Assembly (NCBI GenBank): GCA_016699405.1
Contig: CP064972.1
Location: 2,635,501-2,699,500, forward strand
Length of the DNA: 64,000 bases
From: Holophagales bacterium
GTDB taxonomy: Bacteria > Acidobacteriota > Thermoanaerobaculia > Multivoradales > JAGPDF01
Reading direction: 5' to 3'
Made by a program: the position numbers and the translations under genes. Each line of letters opens with the position of its first letter. Within the stretch, counting starts at the first letter, position 1. Positions 1-7,463 of this stretch are shown piece by piece. The notes beneath the pieces are model-generated. The model worked only from the letters and a program-made list of their open reading frames with translations, did no database searches and was not told the DNA's origin.

Positions 1-2
1 AA

Positions 3-1799
3 CGCTGCGGCGGTTGCGATCTGCAGCATCTCGACGACCGCCTGCAGGTGCGGCTCAAGGTGCTGGCGGTGGCCGAGACACTGAAGCGGATCGCCGGCTT
101 CGAGCTGCCGGCTTCCGGCGTCGACATCGTCGCCGGCGATCCCTGGGGCTGGCGCCTGCGCTGTCAGCTGCACGTCGAGGAGAGCGCGGGCGGTGCCGTC
201 GTCGGCTACTTCGCGCGTCGCAGTCGCGAGCTGGTTGCGATCGACCGCTGCCCGGTGCTGGTGCCGGAGCTCGAGGCCGAGCTGGCGACGCTCGGCCGGC
301 GGCTGCCGCCGGGCGGCGCGCCGCGACGGATCGACCTCGCGGCGGGTGAGCCCGGGCAGATCACCGTGGCGCCGGTGCTCGCCGGACTGCCGCACGGCGA
401 CATCTCGCTGCGCGTCGGCGGCTTCGACTACCGCTTCGACGCCCGCTGCTTCTTCCAGGGACATCGCGGTCTGCTCGGCGAGCTGGTCGAACGGGTGGTC
501 GGATCCTGGACCGGTGAGCGCGCCTACGACCTCTACGGCGGTGTCGGACTCTTCGCGCTGCCGCTATCGCGACGCTACCGCGACGTCGTGCTGGTCGAGG
601 GCGACCGGATCGCCGCGCGTTTCGCCCGCCTGAACTTCCGCGCCGATCGCCGCGCGGCGGGCAGCGGTGCGGGCCTGCCCTTCCTGCCGCAGGGCGAGGT
701 CGTGGCGCAGGCGGTGGAATCGTGGATCGGCGACGGCCTGCCCGCCGGCGCCGACCGCGTCGTCGTCGATCCGCCGCGCGCCGGCCTGTCGGGTGCGGTG
801 CTCGACACCCTGCTGGCCCGTCGACCGAAACGTCTGACCTACCTCTCCTGCCACTCGGCGACACTGGCCCGCGATCTTCGCCGCCTGCTCTCCGTCTACG
901 ACGTCGAGCAGCTGGCCTTCATCGACCTCTTCCCGCAGACCGGCCATCTCGAGCTGCTGGTTCAGCTCGTCGAGAGCGATCGACCGTCGCCCGAGCGCGT
1001 CGAGGTCGAGCCGGATGCGACGCGGACGCCGGAGGTCGGCGAGTCGTTCCTGGCGATCGAACGCGCCGCCAAGCAGCAGCGCGAGATCGAGGCCCGTCGC
1101 GCCGCGCGCGAACGGCGGATGGGGGCCCCCGGGCGAGGGAGGGATCGCGCGCCGGCGTTCGGCTCGCGCCCGGAGCGTCCGTTCAAACCGCGTCGCGAGT
1201 TCGTGATCGACGGTCCGCCGCGTCGCGAGGGCGCTCCGCCGTCGGGGGATCGCCGGCCGCGTCGCGAGGGACGGCCTCCCTCGGGTGCCGGCTCGCGCCC
1301 GGAGCGTCCGTTCAAGCCGCGTCGCGAGTTCGTGATCGACGGTCCGCCGCGTCGCGAGGGTGCTCCGCCGTCGGGGGATCGCCCGCCGCGTCGCGAGGGA
1401 CGGCCTCCCTCGGGTGGCGGCTCGCGCCCGGAGCGCCCGTTCAAGCCGCGCCGCGAGTTCGTGATCGACGGTCCGCCGCGTCGCGAGGGTGCTCCGCCGT
1501 CGGGGGATCGCCCGCCGCGTCGCGAGGGACGGTCTCCCTCGGGCGGTGGCTCGCGCCCGGATCGTCCGTTCAAGCCGCGCCGCGAGTCCCGCAGCGACGT
1601 CCCGCCGCGATCCGATCGTCGACCGCCCTCGGGCGATCGCCCGCCGCGTCGGGATGGCCCTGGCGGTCCGCCCCGCGGCGGTCGTCCGCCTCGTCCGGCC
1701 GGGCCCGGGGGCGCGTCGGGTCCGCGCCGACCGGCAGGTGGCTCGCGACCGGGGTTCCGTCGCCGCCCGAAGGACGGCGAGGAGCCGCCGGAGAGCTGA
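3..1799 (+). CDS. 23S rRNA (uracil-C5)-methyltransferase, RlmD/RumA type, 5'-truncated, with repetitive Arg/Pro-rich tail
   Basis: The class I SAM-dependent RNA m5U methyltransferase family methylates a uracil in 23S rRNA (or tRNA). The reading frame is already open at base 3, so the true start and N-terminal TRAM part lie outside the window. Visible motifs are CGGC at residues 2-5 (Fe-S cluster cysteines of RumA), DLYGGVGLF near 176 (SAM motif I), DPPRAG near 256, and the catalytic cysteine in LSCHSATL at about 283, followed by the family's FPQTGHLE. The catalytic module ends near residue 330. Beyond it lies about 250 residues of Arg/Pro/Gly-rich sequence containing three exact-length 43-residue repeats. 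This tail is not part of the usual family and probably is a disordered RNA-binding extension. The family is certain; the exact target uridine cannot be read from sequence. Confidence 0.93.
   Translation, partial: RCGGCDLQHLDDRLQVRLKVLAVAETLKRIAGFELPASGVDIVAGDPWGWRLRCQLHVEESAGGAVVGYFARRSRELVAIDRCPVLVPELEAELATLGRRLPPGGAPRRIDLAAGEPGQITVAPVLAGLPHGDISLRVGGFDYRFDARCFFQGHRGLLGELVERVVGSWTGERAYDLYGGVGLFALPLSRRYRDVVLVEGDRIAARFARLNFRADRRAAGSGAGLPFLPQGEVVAQAVESWIGDGLPAGADRVVVDPPRAGLSGAVLDTLLARRPKRLTYLSCHSATLARDLRRLLSVYDVEQLAFIDLFPQTGHLELLVQLVESDRPSPERVEVEPDATRTPEVGESFLAIERAAKQQREIEARRAARERRMGAPGRGRDRAPAFGSRPERPFKPRREFVIDGPPRREGAPPSGDRRPRREGRPPSGAGSRPERPFKPRREFVIDGPPRREGAPPSGDRPPRREGRPPSGGGSRPERPFKPRREFVIDGPPRREGAPPSGDRPPRREGRSPSGGGSRPDRPFKPRRESRSDVPPRSDRRPPSGDRPPRRDGPGGPPRGGRPPRPAGPGGASGPRRPAGGSRPGFRRRPKDGEEPPES
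1161..1610 (+). repeat. 129-bp in-frame tandem repeat (3 full copies plus partial fourth)
   Basis: Units start at 1161, 1290, 1419 and 1548, each exactly 129 bp, that is 43 codons. Each unit encodes a GSRPERPFKPRREF-type start and PPRREG and PPSGDR stretches. Units differ by a few substitutions only; the fourth diverges after PFKPRRE. Because the period is a multiple of three, copy-number change keeps the methyltransferase frame open. The near-identity of copies suggests recent duplication or ongoing homogenisation. Confidence 0.95.
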
Positions 1800-1872
1800 T
1801 CACCGTTCGTCGCCCGTCGTCGGTCGGCCGTCGGCGCGCGACAGGGCCGCGGAGGGGCCGCCGTCGGCGGGC

Positions 1873-1878
1873 TACAAT
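1873..1878 (+). promoter_or_regulatory. -10 box TACAAT directly before the PTPS gene
   Basis: TACAAT lies 6 nt upstream of the ATG at 1885, so transcription would begin at or beside the A of the start codon. No convincing -35 hexamer or Shine-Dalgarno sequence is seen. The same spacing recurs at several other genes in the window, which supports a leaderless transcript. Confidence 0.55.
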
Positions 1879-1884
1879 GCCGCC

Positions 1885-2382
1885 ATGAGTGCCCCTTCCG
1901 GCTACCGCATCGAGCTCGCCAAGGAGGACTTCAAGTTCTCCGCGGCGCATTTCACGCTCTTCGGGCCGGAGGCGGCCGAGCGGTTGCACGGCCACAACTA
2001 TCGCGTCTCGATCGCCGTGTCCGGCCCGTCGCTCGACGAACGCGGGCTGTTGGTGGATTTCGATCGCCTGAAGCGGGCGGTGCGCGACTGCTGCGCGGCG
2101 CTCGACGACCGGATCCTCGTGCCGACCGGGTCGGACTGGCTCGCGATCGCCATCGCCGGGGGTGAGGTGGAGGTGCGCTACGCCGGTCGTCGCTACGTCT
2201 TCCCGGAGTCGGAGGTCGTGCTGCTGCCCTGCGTCAACACCTCGGTCGAGCTCCTGGCCCGACATCTCTGGGGGATCCTGTCGCGCGACCTCGCCGGCCT
2301 GCCGCTCGATTCGCTGGCGGTTGCGGTCGAGGAGACCGCGGGCCAGCGCGGTCGCTACGAGGCGTCGCTCTCCCCGGACTGA
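1885..2382 (+). CDS. 6-pyruvoyl-tetrahydropterin synthase/QueD-family protein with PTPS-III-like ExxHGH motif
   Basis: The 165-residue T-fold enzyme carries the zinc histidines His22 (FSAAHF) and His35/His37 in LHGHNY. LLVDFDRLK and the terminal ETAGQRGRY also fit the family. Queuosine-pathway QueD enzymes have a cysteine before HGH; here the position is Glu32, giving E-x-x-H-G-H. That motif is described for PTPS-III, which turns dihydroneopterin triphosphate into 6-hydroxymethyl-dihydropterin and bypasses FolB. folE, the preceding step, lies about 2.7 kb away. A second Cys-dependent activity looks unlikely because no cysteine precedes HGH. The ATG is chosen because the family N-terminus starts there and a -10 box sits just upstream. 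The last 28 bp overlap the convergent glycosyltransferase gene. Folate use is inferred. Confidence 0.85.
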   Translation: MSAPSGYRIELAKEDFKFSAAHFTLFGPEAAERLHGHNYRVSIAVSGPSLDERGLLVDFDRLKRAVRDCCAALDDRILVPTGSDWLAIAIAGGEVEVRYAGRRYVFPESEVVLLPCVNTSVELLARHLWGILSRDLAGLPLDSLAVAVEETAGQRGRYEASLSPD

Positions 2383-3503
2383 TCGGGCACGATCGGCCGC
2401 CCCTTCCAGGAGGCGAGTCGGCCTCGGCGAACGTCGCGGCGGGCGACGGCGAGCAGCAGGGCCAGCGCGAAGCTGTCCCAAGGCCAGAGCCAGGCGTGCC
2501 GCAGCGGGTGCGAGCTGGTCGCTCGCAGGATGGCCGAGGCCGCCACGCCGCCGGCCCAGAGGATGGCGGCCGGTCGCCACGCGCCGCCGGCGAGCGCCGC
2601 GAGCGCGAGGGTCCCCGGCGCGGCGAGCGCCAGGACGATGGCCCAGAGCCGCCCTGGCCGATGGCCGAAGATCAAGGCCAGATTGCGCCGCCAGCCGCGC
2701 CACGTGGCGACGAGCCCGCGGTACATGCGCACGTCGAGCAGGTCGAGGGCGCGCACGAAGCCGGTGCGCCGTCCCGCCGACTGGAACGCACGCGCCAGCG
2801 CCACGTCGTCGAGCGCCGCCTGGCGAATGGCGGCGAAACCCCCAGCCGCGCCGAGCGCCTCGCGTCGCATCAGCAGGAACTGGCCGTTGGCGAGCGGGGA
2901 GGCGGCCGTGCCGCGGGCCTGGGGACGCCAGTCGCCGAGTGTCCGGTCGAGCAGGGCGAAGACCGGCGGCGTCAGCAGGGCCTCGCCGAGGCCCGCCACC
3001 TTCTGGTGTCCGGCGAGCGAGAGGAGATCGAGACCGTCGCGCTGCGCCGTGGCGAGGGCGCGAGCGAGGACCGTGGAGGCGTGGCGCGTGTCCGCGTCGG
3101 TGGTGAGAATCCAGGGCGAATCGACCCCGTCGAGGCCGCGGTCGAGCGCATGCACCTTGCCGCGCCAGCCTTCGGGCAGGTCGCCGGCGGAGACCACCTC
3201 CAGCCGTCGTCCGGCGGCCGGCAGCGAGGCGATCAACCCTTCCACCCGCTCGACGGTCCGGTCGCTCGAGCTGTCGTCGATGACCCGCACGCGGGGACGA
3301 GCGGTCTGGCCGAGGAGCGTTTCGACACAGGCGACGACGTCGGCCTCTTCGTCGCGCACCGGCAGCAGGACGGTGACGAGCGGCGGCCCGCCGTTCGACT
3401 CGGTCTCGGCCGGAGCGAGCGCCGGGGCACGGTGTCGCTCGAAGGCGACGAGGGCGGCGAATGCCAGCAGGCCCGCCGCGAGGAGCGCGGCGGCGATCAG
3501 CAA
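2355..3503 (-). CDS. Membrane-associated family 2 glycosyltransferase
   Basis: The 382-residue GT-A glycosyltransferase should transfer a sugar from a nucleotide donor. A hydrophobic N-terminal anchor (about residues 1-20) is followed by the GT2 core: VTVLLPVRDEE near 45, IDDSSSDRT, the metal-binding TTDADT, and LDDVALA as the acceptor-side ED-like motif. The C-terminal third holds about three hydrophobic segments, as in HpnB/CrtQ-like glycosyltransferases that act on membrane lipids. The start is TTG, 4 nt after the selenoprotein stop codon, so the two genes are probably cotranscribed. Acceptor and donor are unknown; the HpnB-like resemblance is a guess from architecture. Confidence 0.83.
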   Translation of the reverse strand: MLIAAALLAAGLLAFAALVAFERHRAPALAPAETESNGGPPLVTVLLPVRDEEADVVACVETLLGQTARPRVRVIDDSSSDRTVERVEGLIASLPAAGRRLEVVSAGDLPEGWRGKVHALDRGLDGVDSPWILTTDADTRHASTVLARALATAQRDGLDLLSLAGHQKVAGLGEALLTPPVFALLDRTLGDWRPQARGTAASPLANGQFLLMRREALGAAGGFAAIRQAALDDVALARAFQSAGRRTGFVRALDLLDVRMYRGLVATWRGWRRNLALIFGHRPGRLWAIVLALAAPGTLALAALAGGAWRPAAILWAGGVAASAILRATSSHPLRHAWLWPWDSFALALLLAVARRDVRRGRLASWKGRPIVPDQSGESDAS

Positions 3504-3507
3504 GCGT

Positions 3508-3741
3508 TCAGGTTCCCAGGCGGTCGCGCAGACTGGCGACCACTTCGCCGGGCTGGGGGAAGCGTGCGGTTTCCCACTTCGAGTAGACGATCTGGCCGTC
3601 GAGGCGCACGTCGAAGACGCCGTTGCGACCCCGGATCAACTCGGGGAGGATGCCCAGCTCGCGTTCGATCTCGGCCGCCTGACCGGCGGCGCGCGGCAGG
3701 TAGTTTCAAACGACGCAGTACTCGATGGTGATCCGGGACAT
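3508..3741 (-). CDS. SelW-like (Rdx family) selenoprotein with in-frame TGA read as selenocysteine
   Basis: The 77-residue protein starts at ATG 3741 and stops at TGA 3510-3508. Codon 12 (3708-3706) is TGA within the context Y-C-V-V-U-N-Y-L-P-R-A, the exact place of the redox CxxC/CxxU motif of the SelT/SelW/SelH (Rdx) thioredoxin-like family. After the TGA the frame stays open for 65 codons and keeps the family hallmarks: GVFDVRLDG, a Ser-Lys in IVYSKWE, and RFPQPGEV before the last helix. Cys9 and Sec12 form the redox pair. GAGGAG lies about 7 nt before the ATG and a perfect TATAAT is further upstream. A SECIS-like hairpin follows the UGA. The exact cellular role of bacterial Rdx proteins is not established; a redox function is inferred. 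The selA/selB/selC/selD machinery is not in this window. Confidence 0.9.
3674..3708 (-). promoter_or_regulatory. Bacterial SECIS-like hairpin behind the UGA codon
   Basis: On the mRNA the UGA (3708-3706) is followed by 15 nt and then a perfect 6-bp stem, GCCGCC (3690-3685) with GGCGGC (3679-3674), closing the five-base loop GGUCA (3684-3680). Bacterial SECIS elements lie within the coding region just after UGA, with a conserved G (often GU) at the start of a small apical loop about 16-37 nt away. Here the GG is at nt 22-23. The E. coli fdhF element has the similar loop AGGUCU. SelB binding is inferred. Confidence 0.75.
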
Positions 3742-3763
3742 GGGGGCGCTCCTCTTCCCCACG

Positions 3764-3769
3764 ATTATA
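3764..3769 (-). promoter_or_regulatory. Consensus -10 box TATAAT upstream of the selenoprotein gene
   Basis: TATAAT (minus strand, 3769-3764) lies in the 39-bp gap between the methyltransferase stop and the selenoprotein ATG. It leaves about 22 nt to the ATG, with a GAGGAG ribosome-binding site between them. The -35 position is poor in consensus. It suggests that the selenoprotein and glycosyltransferase genes can be transcribed independently of the upstream gene. Confidence 0.55.
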
Positions 3770-3780
3770 CGAAGACTCCG

Positions 3781-4959
3781 TCAGCGGACGCGGCGGCCGC
3801 AGATGGCGCCGGTGTGGAACCGCGGGTAGAGGTCGCGGACCCGGGTGAGGTCGGGAACGATCTCGACCGGCGAGAGACCGGCCTCGGCGAACAGGCGCAG
3901 CCACTGTTCCGGGGTGAGGAAGCCGGGGTTGGGTCGGCGCTCGCGGTCGAGCTCGACGTTGACGAAGCCCTCGAGGGCGAGGAACACCAGCTCGGCGGCG
4001 ACCGGCTGACCGGGGAAGAGGCGGATGCACTCTCCGGCCACCAGCCATCCTCCCGGCTTGAGGCGGCCGACGAGAGCGGCGAGGGTGGCCGGCAGGTCGC
4101 GCGCGACGTGCAGGACGTTGACCCCGAAGATCAGGTCGAATCCGTCGCCGGCGAGCGCTTCGCCCGCGAGGGGCGGGTTGATGTCGAGCGTGTCGTAGCG
4201 CAGCGGCACGCCGGGGAAGCGGGCGCGCGAATTCCGTTCGCCGCGACGGCGGAAGAAAGCGCTCGGCTCGGTGACCTCGTAGCGTCCGATCACGCCCAGG
4301 CGACCGGCGCGTTCGAGCTCTTCGAGCAGGGCGGCGGTGGCGCTGCCGGCACCGGCACCGACCTCGAGCACCGAGCTCGGGCCCTCGCCGGGCAACCGAT
4401 GCGAGACGGCAACGGCGGTGACCCGATTGTTGATCGCGTAGACCGGGTTGCGGTTGTCGAAGTAGTCGCACCAGAGGGCGATGTTGCCGGTGCCGAAGAG
4501 GGCGCGCTCGCCGTGCGCCTCGCCCTGCGCCAGCGCCGGATACAAGCCTCCCGCGAGGTCGAGCAGGTCGAGTGTCGGGCGGATCGCCGGGTCCTCGGCG
4601 AGGCCGAGCGAGCGCAACTCGGCGAGCGAGGGGGCGGGCAGCTCGCCCGCAGCGTGGTAGCGGCCATCGGGGGTGACGGCGACCGCTCGGTCGGCGGCGA
4701 GGCGCCGGAGAATCCAGTCGAGCGCCGGCACGAACGAGGGGGCGAATCCCCTCCGGGCGGCCAGCTCCGCCGCGTCGGCGGGAGAGGCGAGCCCGTCGGC
4801 GAGACCGAGGCGAGCGGCGAGCTCGAGCGCCCAGTCGCCGCCGTAGCGCTCGACCAGCTCGACCGAGCGATGGAACGGCTCGGTGAACGGCTCGGTGGGA
4901 AGCTCGCCGAGGGCGTCAGCAAGGGCGGGGTGGCGCGGAGCCGGAGCGAACGTCGTCAT
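3781..4959 (-). CDS. Class I SAM-dependent methyltransferase, 392 residues
   Basis: The N-terminal half is helical and resembles the substrate-binding/dimerisation region of O-methyltransferases and polyketide methyltransferases. It contains a winged-helix-like stretch (LGLADGL, GFAPSF) and a PDGRYH turn. The C-terminal half has the Rossmann SAM fold: motif I VLEVGAGAGSAT near 205, FDLIFGVNVLHVA as motif IV, and LKPGGWLVAGE as motif VI. The ending GLSPVEIVPD is typical of Methyltransf_12 domains. The substrate is unknown. It is first in a minus-strand run with the selenoprotein and the GT2 gene. The ATG at 4959 is preceded by TAGAAT at 8 nt, pointing to a leaderless message. Cytoplasmic; no signal peptide. 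Confidence 0.82.
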   Translation of the reverse strand: MTTFAPAPRHPALADALGELPTEPFTEPFHRSVELVERYGGDWALELAARLGLADGLASPADAAELAARRGFAPSFVPALDWILRRLAADRAVAVTPDGRYHAAGELPAPSLAELRSLGLAEDPAIRPTLDLLDLAGGLYPALAQGEAHGERALFGTGNIALWCDYFDNRNPVYAINNRVTAVAVSHRLPGEGPSSVLEVGAGAGSATAALLEELERAGRLGVIGRYEVTEPSAFFRRRGERNSRARFPGVPLRYDTLDINPPLAGEALAGDGFDLIFGVNVLHVARDLPATLAALVGRLKPGGWLVAGECIRLFPGQPVAAELVFLALEGFVNVELDRERRPNPGFLTPEQWLRLFAEAGLSPVEIVPDLTRVRDLYPRFHTGAICGRRVR

Positions 4960-4967
4960 GAAATCGG

Positions 4968-4973
4968 ATTCTA
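4968..4973 (-). promoter_or_regulatory. -10 box TAGAAT 8 nt before the methyltransferase ATG
   Basis: TAGAAT (minus strand, 4973-4968) is separated by 8 nt from the ATG at 4959. There is no Shine-Dalgarno between them, so a leaderless or nearly leaderless transcript is likely. Confidence 0.5.
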
Positions 4974-5071
4974 AGGCCCGGCAAGGCGAAGAGGCTGCCC
5001 AATGCAGAAAAAGCGATGGCGTCGCTCACCGCGCCGGTGCCGTGGGCTGCGGTAGGATCGCAGATCACCTC

Positions 5072-5704
5072 ATGAGCGACCTCCCCCACGATCCGGTTCC
5101 CTTGACGAGCGGCCCCTCCGGCAGGGACGCGCGCGACAGCGAGGCCGGCAAGCTCGAGCGCATCGCTGCCCATGTCCGGGGCATCCTCGAGGAGCTCGGG
5201 CTCGATCTGCAGGAGGCCAACCTGCGCGAGACCGATCGCCGCGTGGCGCGCCTCTACCTCGAGATGTTCCACGGCCTGTCGGAAGGGGCCGAGCCGAAGG
5301 TCACCAGCTTCCCGAACGACGAAGGCTACCGGGCGATGGTGATGGAGAAGAAGATCCCCTTCTTCTCGCTCTGTTCGCATCATCTCGTGCCGTTCTACGG
5401 CCATGCGCACATGGCCTACATCCCGCGCGACCGCATCCTCGGGCTCTCGAAGTTCGCCCGCATCCTCGAGTTCTACGCCAAGCGGCCGCAGTTGCAGGAG
5501 CGGCTGACCGAGCAGGTCGCCGATTTCCTCGAGTCCTCGCTCTCGCCGCTCGGCGTGATGGTGGTGGTCGAGGCGCGGCATCTCTGCGTCGAGATGCGCG
5601 GCGTCAAGAAGCCCGGCGCGGTAACGGTGACTTCGGCGATTCGCGGGGCCTTCCACCAGAAGCCGGTGCGCGAAGAGTTCCTCGACCTGTTGCGGTTGGG
5701 CTGA
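5072..5704 (+). CDS. folE: GTP cyclohydrolase I
   Basis: The 210-residue enzyme converts GTP to 7,8-dihydroneopterin triphosphate, the first committed step of folate/pterin synthesis. The zinc ligands are visible in SLCSHHLVPF (Cys101, His103/104) and in the later Cys of RHLCVEMRGV (about 172). GLSKFARILEFYAKRPQLQERL and the ending KPGAVTVTSAIRG are family signatures. The first ~25 residues are variable. The ATG at 5072 gives the usual family length; an upstream in-frame start would run into the divergent methyltransferase gene. TAGGAT lies 13 nt before the ATG. The product would feed the ExxHGH PTPS homologue at 1885. Its stop codon overlaps the start of the next gene by one base. Confidence 0.96.
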   Translation: MSDLPHDPVPLTSGPSGRDARDSEAGKLERIAAHVRGILEELGLDLQEANLRETDRRVARLYLEMFHGLSEGAEPKVTSFPNDEGYRAMVMEKKIPFFSLCSHHLVPFYGHAHMAYIPRDRILGLSKFARILEFYAKRPQLQERLTEQVADFLESSLSPLGVMVVVEARHLCVEMRGVKKPGAVTVTSAIRGAFHQKPVREEFLDLLRLG

Positions 5705-6300
5705 TGTCGCCGCGTCGCCAGCTCCCTTGGGTGGTTCTCCTCCTGGCCGCAGGCTGCGCGGCGCCCTCGCCGCGCGGCCGCCAGGTCGCCGACCTCACCA
5801 ACCCCGCCCTCGGCCCGGAGTACGCCCAGTGGCTGGTCGGGGCGATCTCGCGGCTCGCCACGCCGGAGGAGGCACGGCGCTTCCTCGCGCTGGGCTCCGA
5901 CGCCGAGGCCGAGCGGTTCGTCACCCAGTTCTGGGCGCAGCGCGACCCCAAGCCGGCGACACCGGAGAACGAGGCGCTGCAGCTCTTCGAGAGCCGCTCG
6001 CTCGAGGCCGACCGGCTGCTCAGCGAGTCGGGATTCCGTGGCCGGCGCACCGACCGCGGTGCGGTGCTGATCCTCTTCGGCCCGCCGAAGAAGGTCGACT
6101 TCGAGATGAGCCCGGATCCGCGCGATCCGCCGATCGAGGTCTGGTTCTACGACCCCGGCACCGTCGGGATCGGTGGGCAGCAGGCCAGACTCTCGTATCG
6201 CTTCATCCATCGCGGCGATCTCACCGAGACCTATCGCCCCCGCTCGTCGGGCGGCCGCCCCGGCCTTGCCGACGCGGCCGAGCCGCGGAGATCCGCATGA
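5704..6300 (+). CDS. GWxTD-domain lipoprotein
   Basis: The 198-residue protein begins with a short signal sequence ending in the lipobox LLAAGC (Cys19), so it should be a membrane lipoprotein. The mature part matches the GWxTD domain of Acidobacteriota and Bacteroidota: FLALGSDAEAERFVTQFW, RDPKPATPENEA, then RTDRGAVLILFGPP, and a final IEVWFYDP strand. The eponymous GWxTD is GRRTD here. The function of the domain is unknown. The ATG overlaps the folE stop codon, and its own stop overlaps the fabH start by four bases (ATGA), so folE, this gene and fabH form one transcription unit. Confidence 0.82.
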   Translation: MSPRRQLPWVVLLLAAGCAAPSPRGRQVADLTNPALGPEYAQWLVGAISRLATPEEARRFLALGSDAEAERFVTQFWAQRDPKPATPENEALQLFESRSLEADRLLSESGFRGRRTDRGAVLILFGPPKKVDFEMSPDPRDPPIEVWFYDPGTVGIGGQQARLSYRFIHRGDLTETYRPRSSGGRPGLADAAEPRRSA

Positions 6301-7370
6301 CTCTCCCGTCTGCCGTGCTGGCCGGCTGCGGCGTCGCCGTGCCGCCGCTCACCATCGACAACGCCACGATGGCTCGCGTGCTCGAGACCACCGACGAATG
6401 GGTCCGCGAGCGCAGCGGCATCGTGACCCGGCACTTCGTCGAAGAGGGCGTCGGCGCCGCGGAGCTCGGCGCTCAGGCGGCTCAGGCGGCGCTCGACGAC
6501 GCGGGGATCGCGGCGGGCGAGATCGACTACATCGTCTGCGCGACGATGACGCCCGACCACTACTTCCCGGGTTGCGGCACCCTCATCCAACAGCGGCTCG
6601 GCGCGGCGACCGTGCCGGCGCTCGACCTGCGCCAGCAGTGCGCCGGCTTCGCCTACGGGCTCCAGGTGGTGCAGGCGCTCATCGCCAGTGGCGTGGCGCG
6701 CTGCGTCCTGCTCGTCGGCACCGACGTGCACACCTCGTTGATGCCGTTCTCGCGGCGTACCTGGGACGTCCTGCTCGGCCGTGACGACGGCCCGCTCTCG
6801 CCCGAGGAGCTCGCCTGGAACTCGCGCTTCCGCCACCTCGTCGTCCTCTTCGGTGACGCGGCCGGCGCGATGGTCTTCCGGGCCGACGGCTCGGGAGACG
6901 GTCGCGGCATCCTCGGTGCCGAGTTGCACGGCGACGGTGCGCACCAGGGGATCCTCTACGTCCCGGGAGTCGGCTCGGCCCGTCGCCCCTTCGTCTCCGC
7001 CGAGCAACTGGCGGCGGGAGACGCCGTGCCGGTGATGGAGGGGCGCCAGGTCTTCAAGCTGGCGGTGACGCGGATGCCGGAGGCGACGCTTCGCCTTCTG
7101 CAGCGCCACGGCTACAGCACCGCCGACCTCGACCTGCTGGTGATGCACCAGGCCAATCTGCGGATCAACGAGGCGGCCCAGAAGGTCCTGGGGCTGCCCG
7201 ACGAGAAGGTGCACAACAACATCCAGCGCTACGGCAACACCACCTCGGCGACGCTGCCGCTCTGCTTCCACGAAGCGCGGGAGCACGGCAAGGCCAAGCC
7301 CGGGTCGCTCGTGGCCTTCGCCGCGCTCGGTGCCGGGCTGCACTGGGGCGCCGTGCTGCTGCGCCTCTGA
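6297..7370 (+). CDS. fabH: 3-oxoacyl-[acyl-carrier-protein] synthase III
   Basis: The 357-residue KASIII thiolase-fold enzyme condenses a short acyl-CoA with malonyl-ACP to start fatty-acid synthesis. The Cys-His-Asn triad is visible: Cys115 in RQQCAGFAYG, His284 in MHQANLRI and Asn314 in RYGNTTSA. TTDEWVRERSGI is the typical CoA-side motif. A ~25-residue stretch around LLGRDDGPLSPEELAW replaces the shorter loop of E. coli FabH, so acyl-chain preference may differ. KASIII-like enzymes of other pathways remain possible. The ATG overlaps the stop of the GWxTD gene (ATGA). Confidence 0.92.
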   Translation: MTLPSAVLAGCGVAVPPLTIDNATMARVLETTDEWVRERSGIVTRHFVEEGVGAAELGAQAAQAALDDAGIAAGEIDYIVCATMTPDHYFPGCGTLIQQRLGAATVPALDLRQQCAGFAYGLQVVQALIASGVARCVLLVGTDVHTSLMPFSRRTWDVLLGRDDGPLSPEELAWNSRFRHLVVLFGDAAGAMVFRADGSGDGRGILGAELHGDGAHQGILYVPGVGSARRPFVSAEQLAAGDAVPVMEGRQVFKLAVTRMPEATLRLLQRHGYSTADLDLLVMHQANLRINEAAQKVLGLPDEKVHNNIQRYGNTTSATLPLCFHEAREHGKAKPGSLVAFAALGAGLHWGAVLLRL

Positions 7371-7463
7371 TCCAGGAAGACGAAACGCGGGGCGGCGTGG
7401 ACGGACGTCGTCCCGGCCGAGGCGCCACGGCTCCGCTGCCGGGCGACGCGCCCGCGCCGGTCG

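Noticed and set aside
962..1573. 203-codon open frame antisense to the repeat tail of the methyltransferase
   Set aside because: It is a mirror of the GC-rich 129-bp repeats; the sense frame carries the methyltransferase and the antisense has no family or start signals.
1161..1610. CRISPR array at the regular 129-bp repeats
   Set aside because: The units are contiguous, protein-coding and lack spacers.
3508..3741. Interpretation of the in-frame TGA as a pseudogene or sequencing error
   Set aside because: The TGA sits exactly at the family's U/C position, the rest of the frame is conserved-looking and the SECIS-like hairpin follows. An error or decay would not place it there by chance.
2530..4974. 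814-codon plus-strand frame across the glycosyltransferase, selenoprotein and methyltransferase
   Set aside because: It is antisense to three recognisable genes and has no domain of its own.
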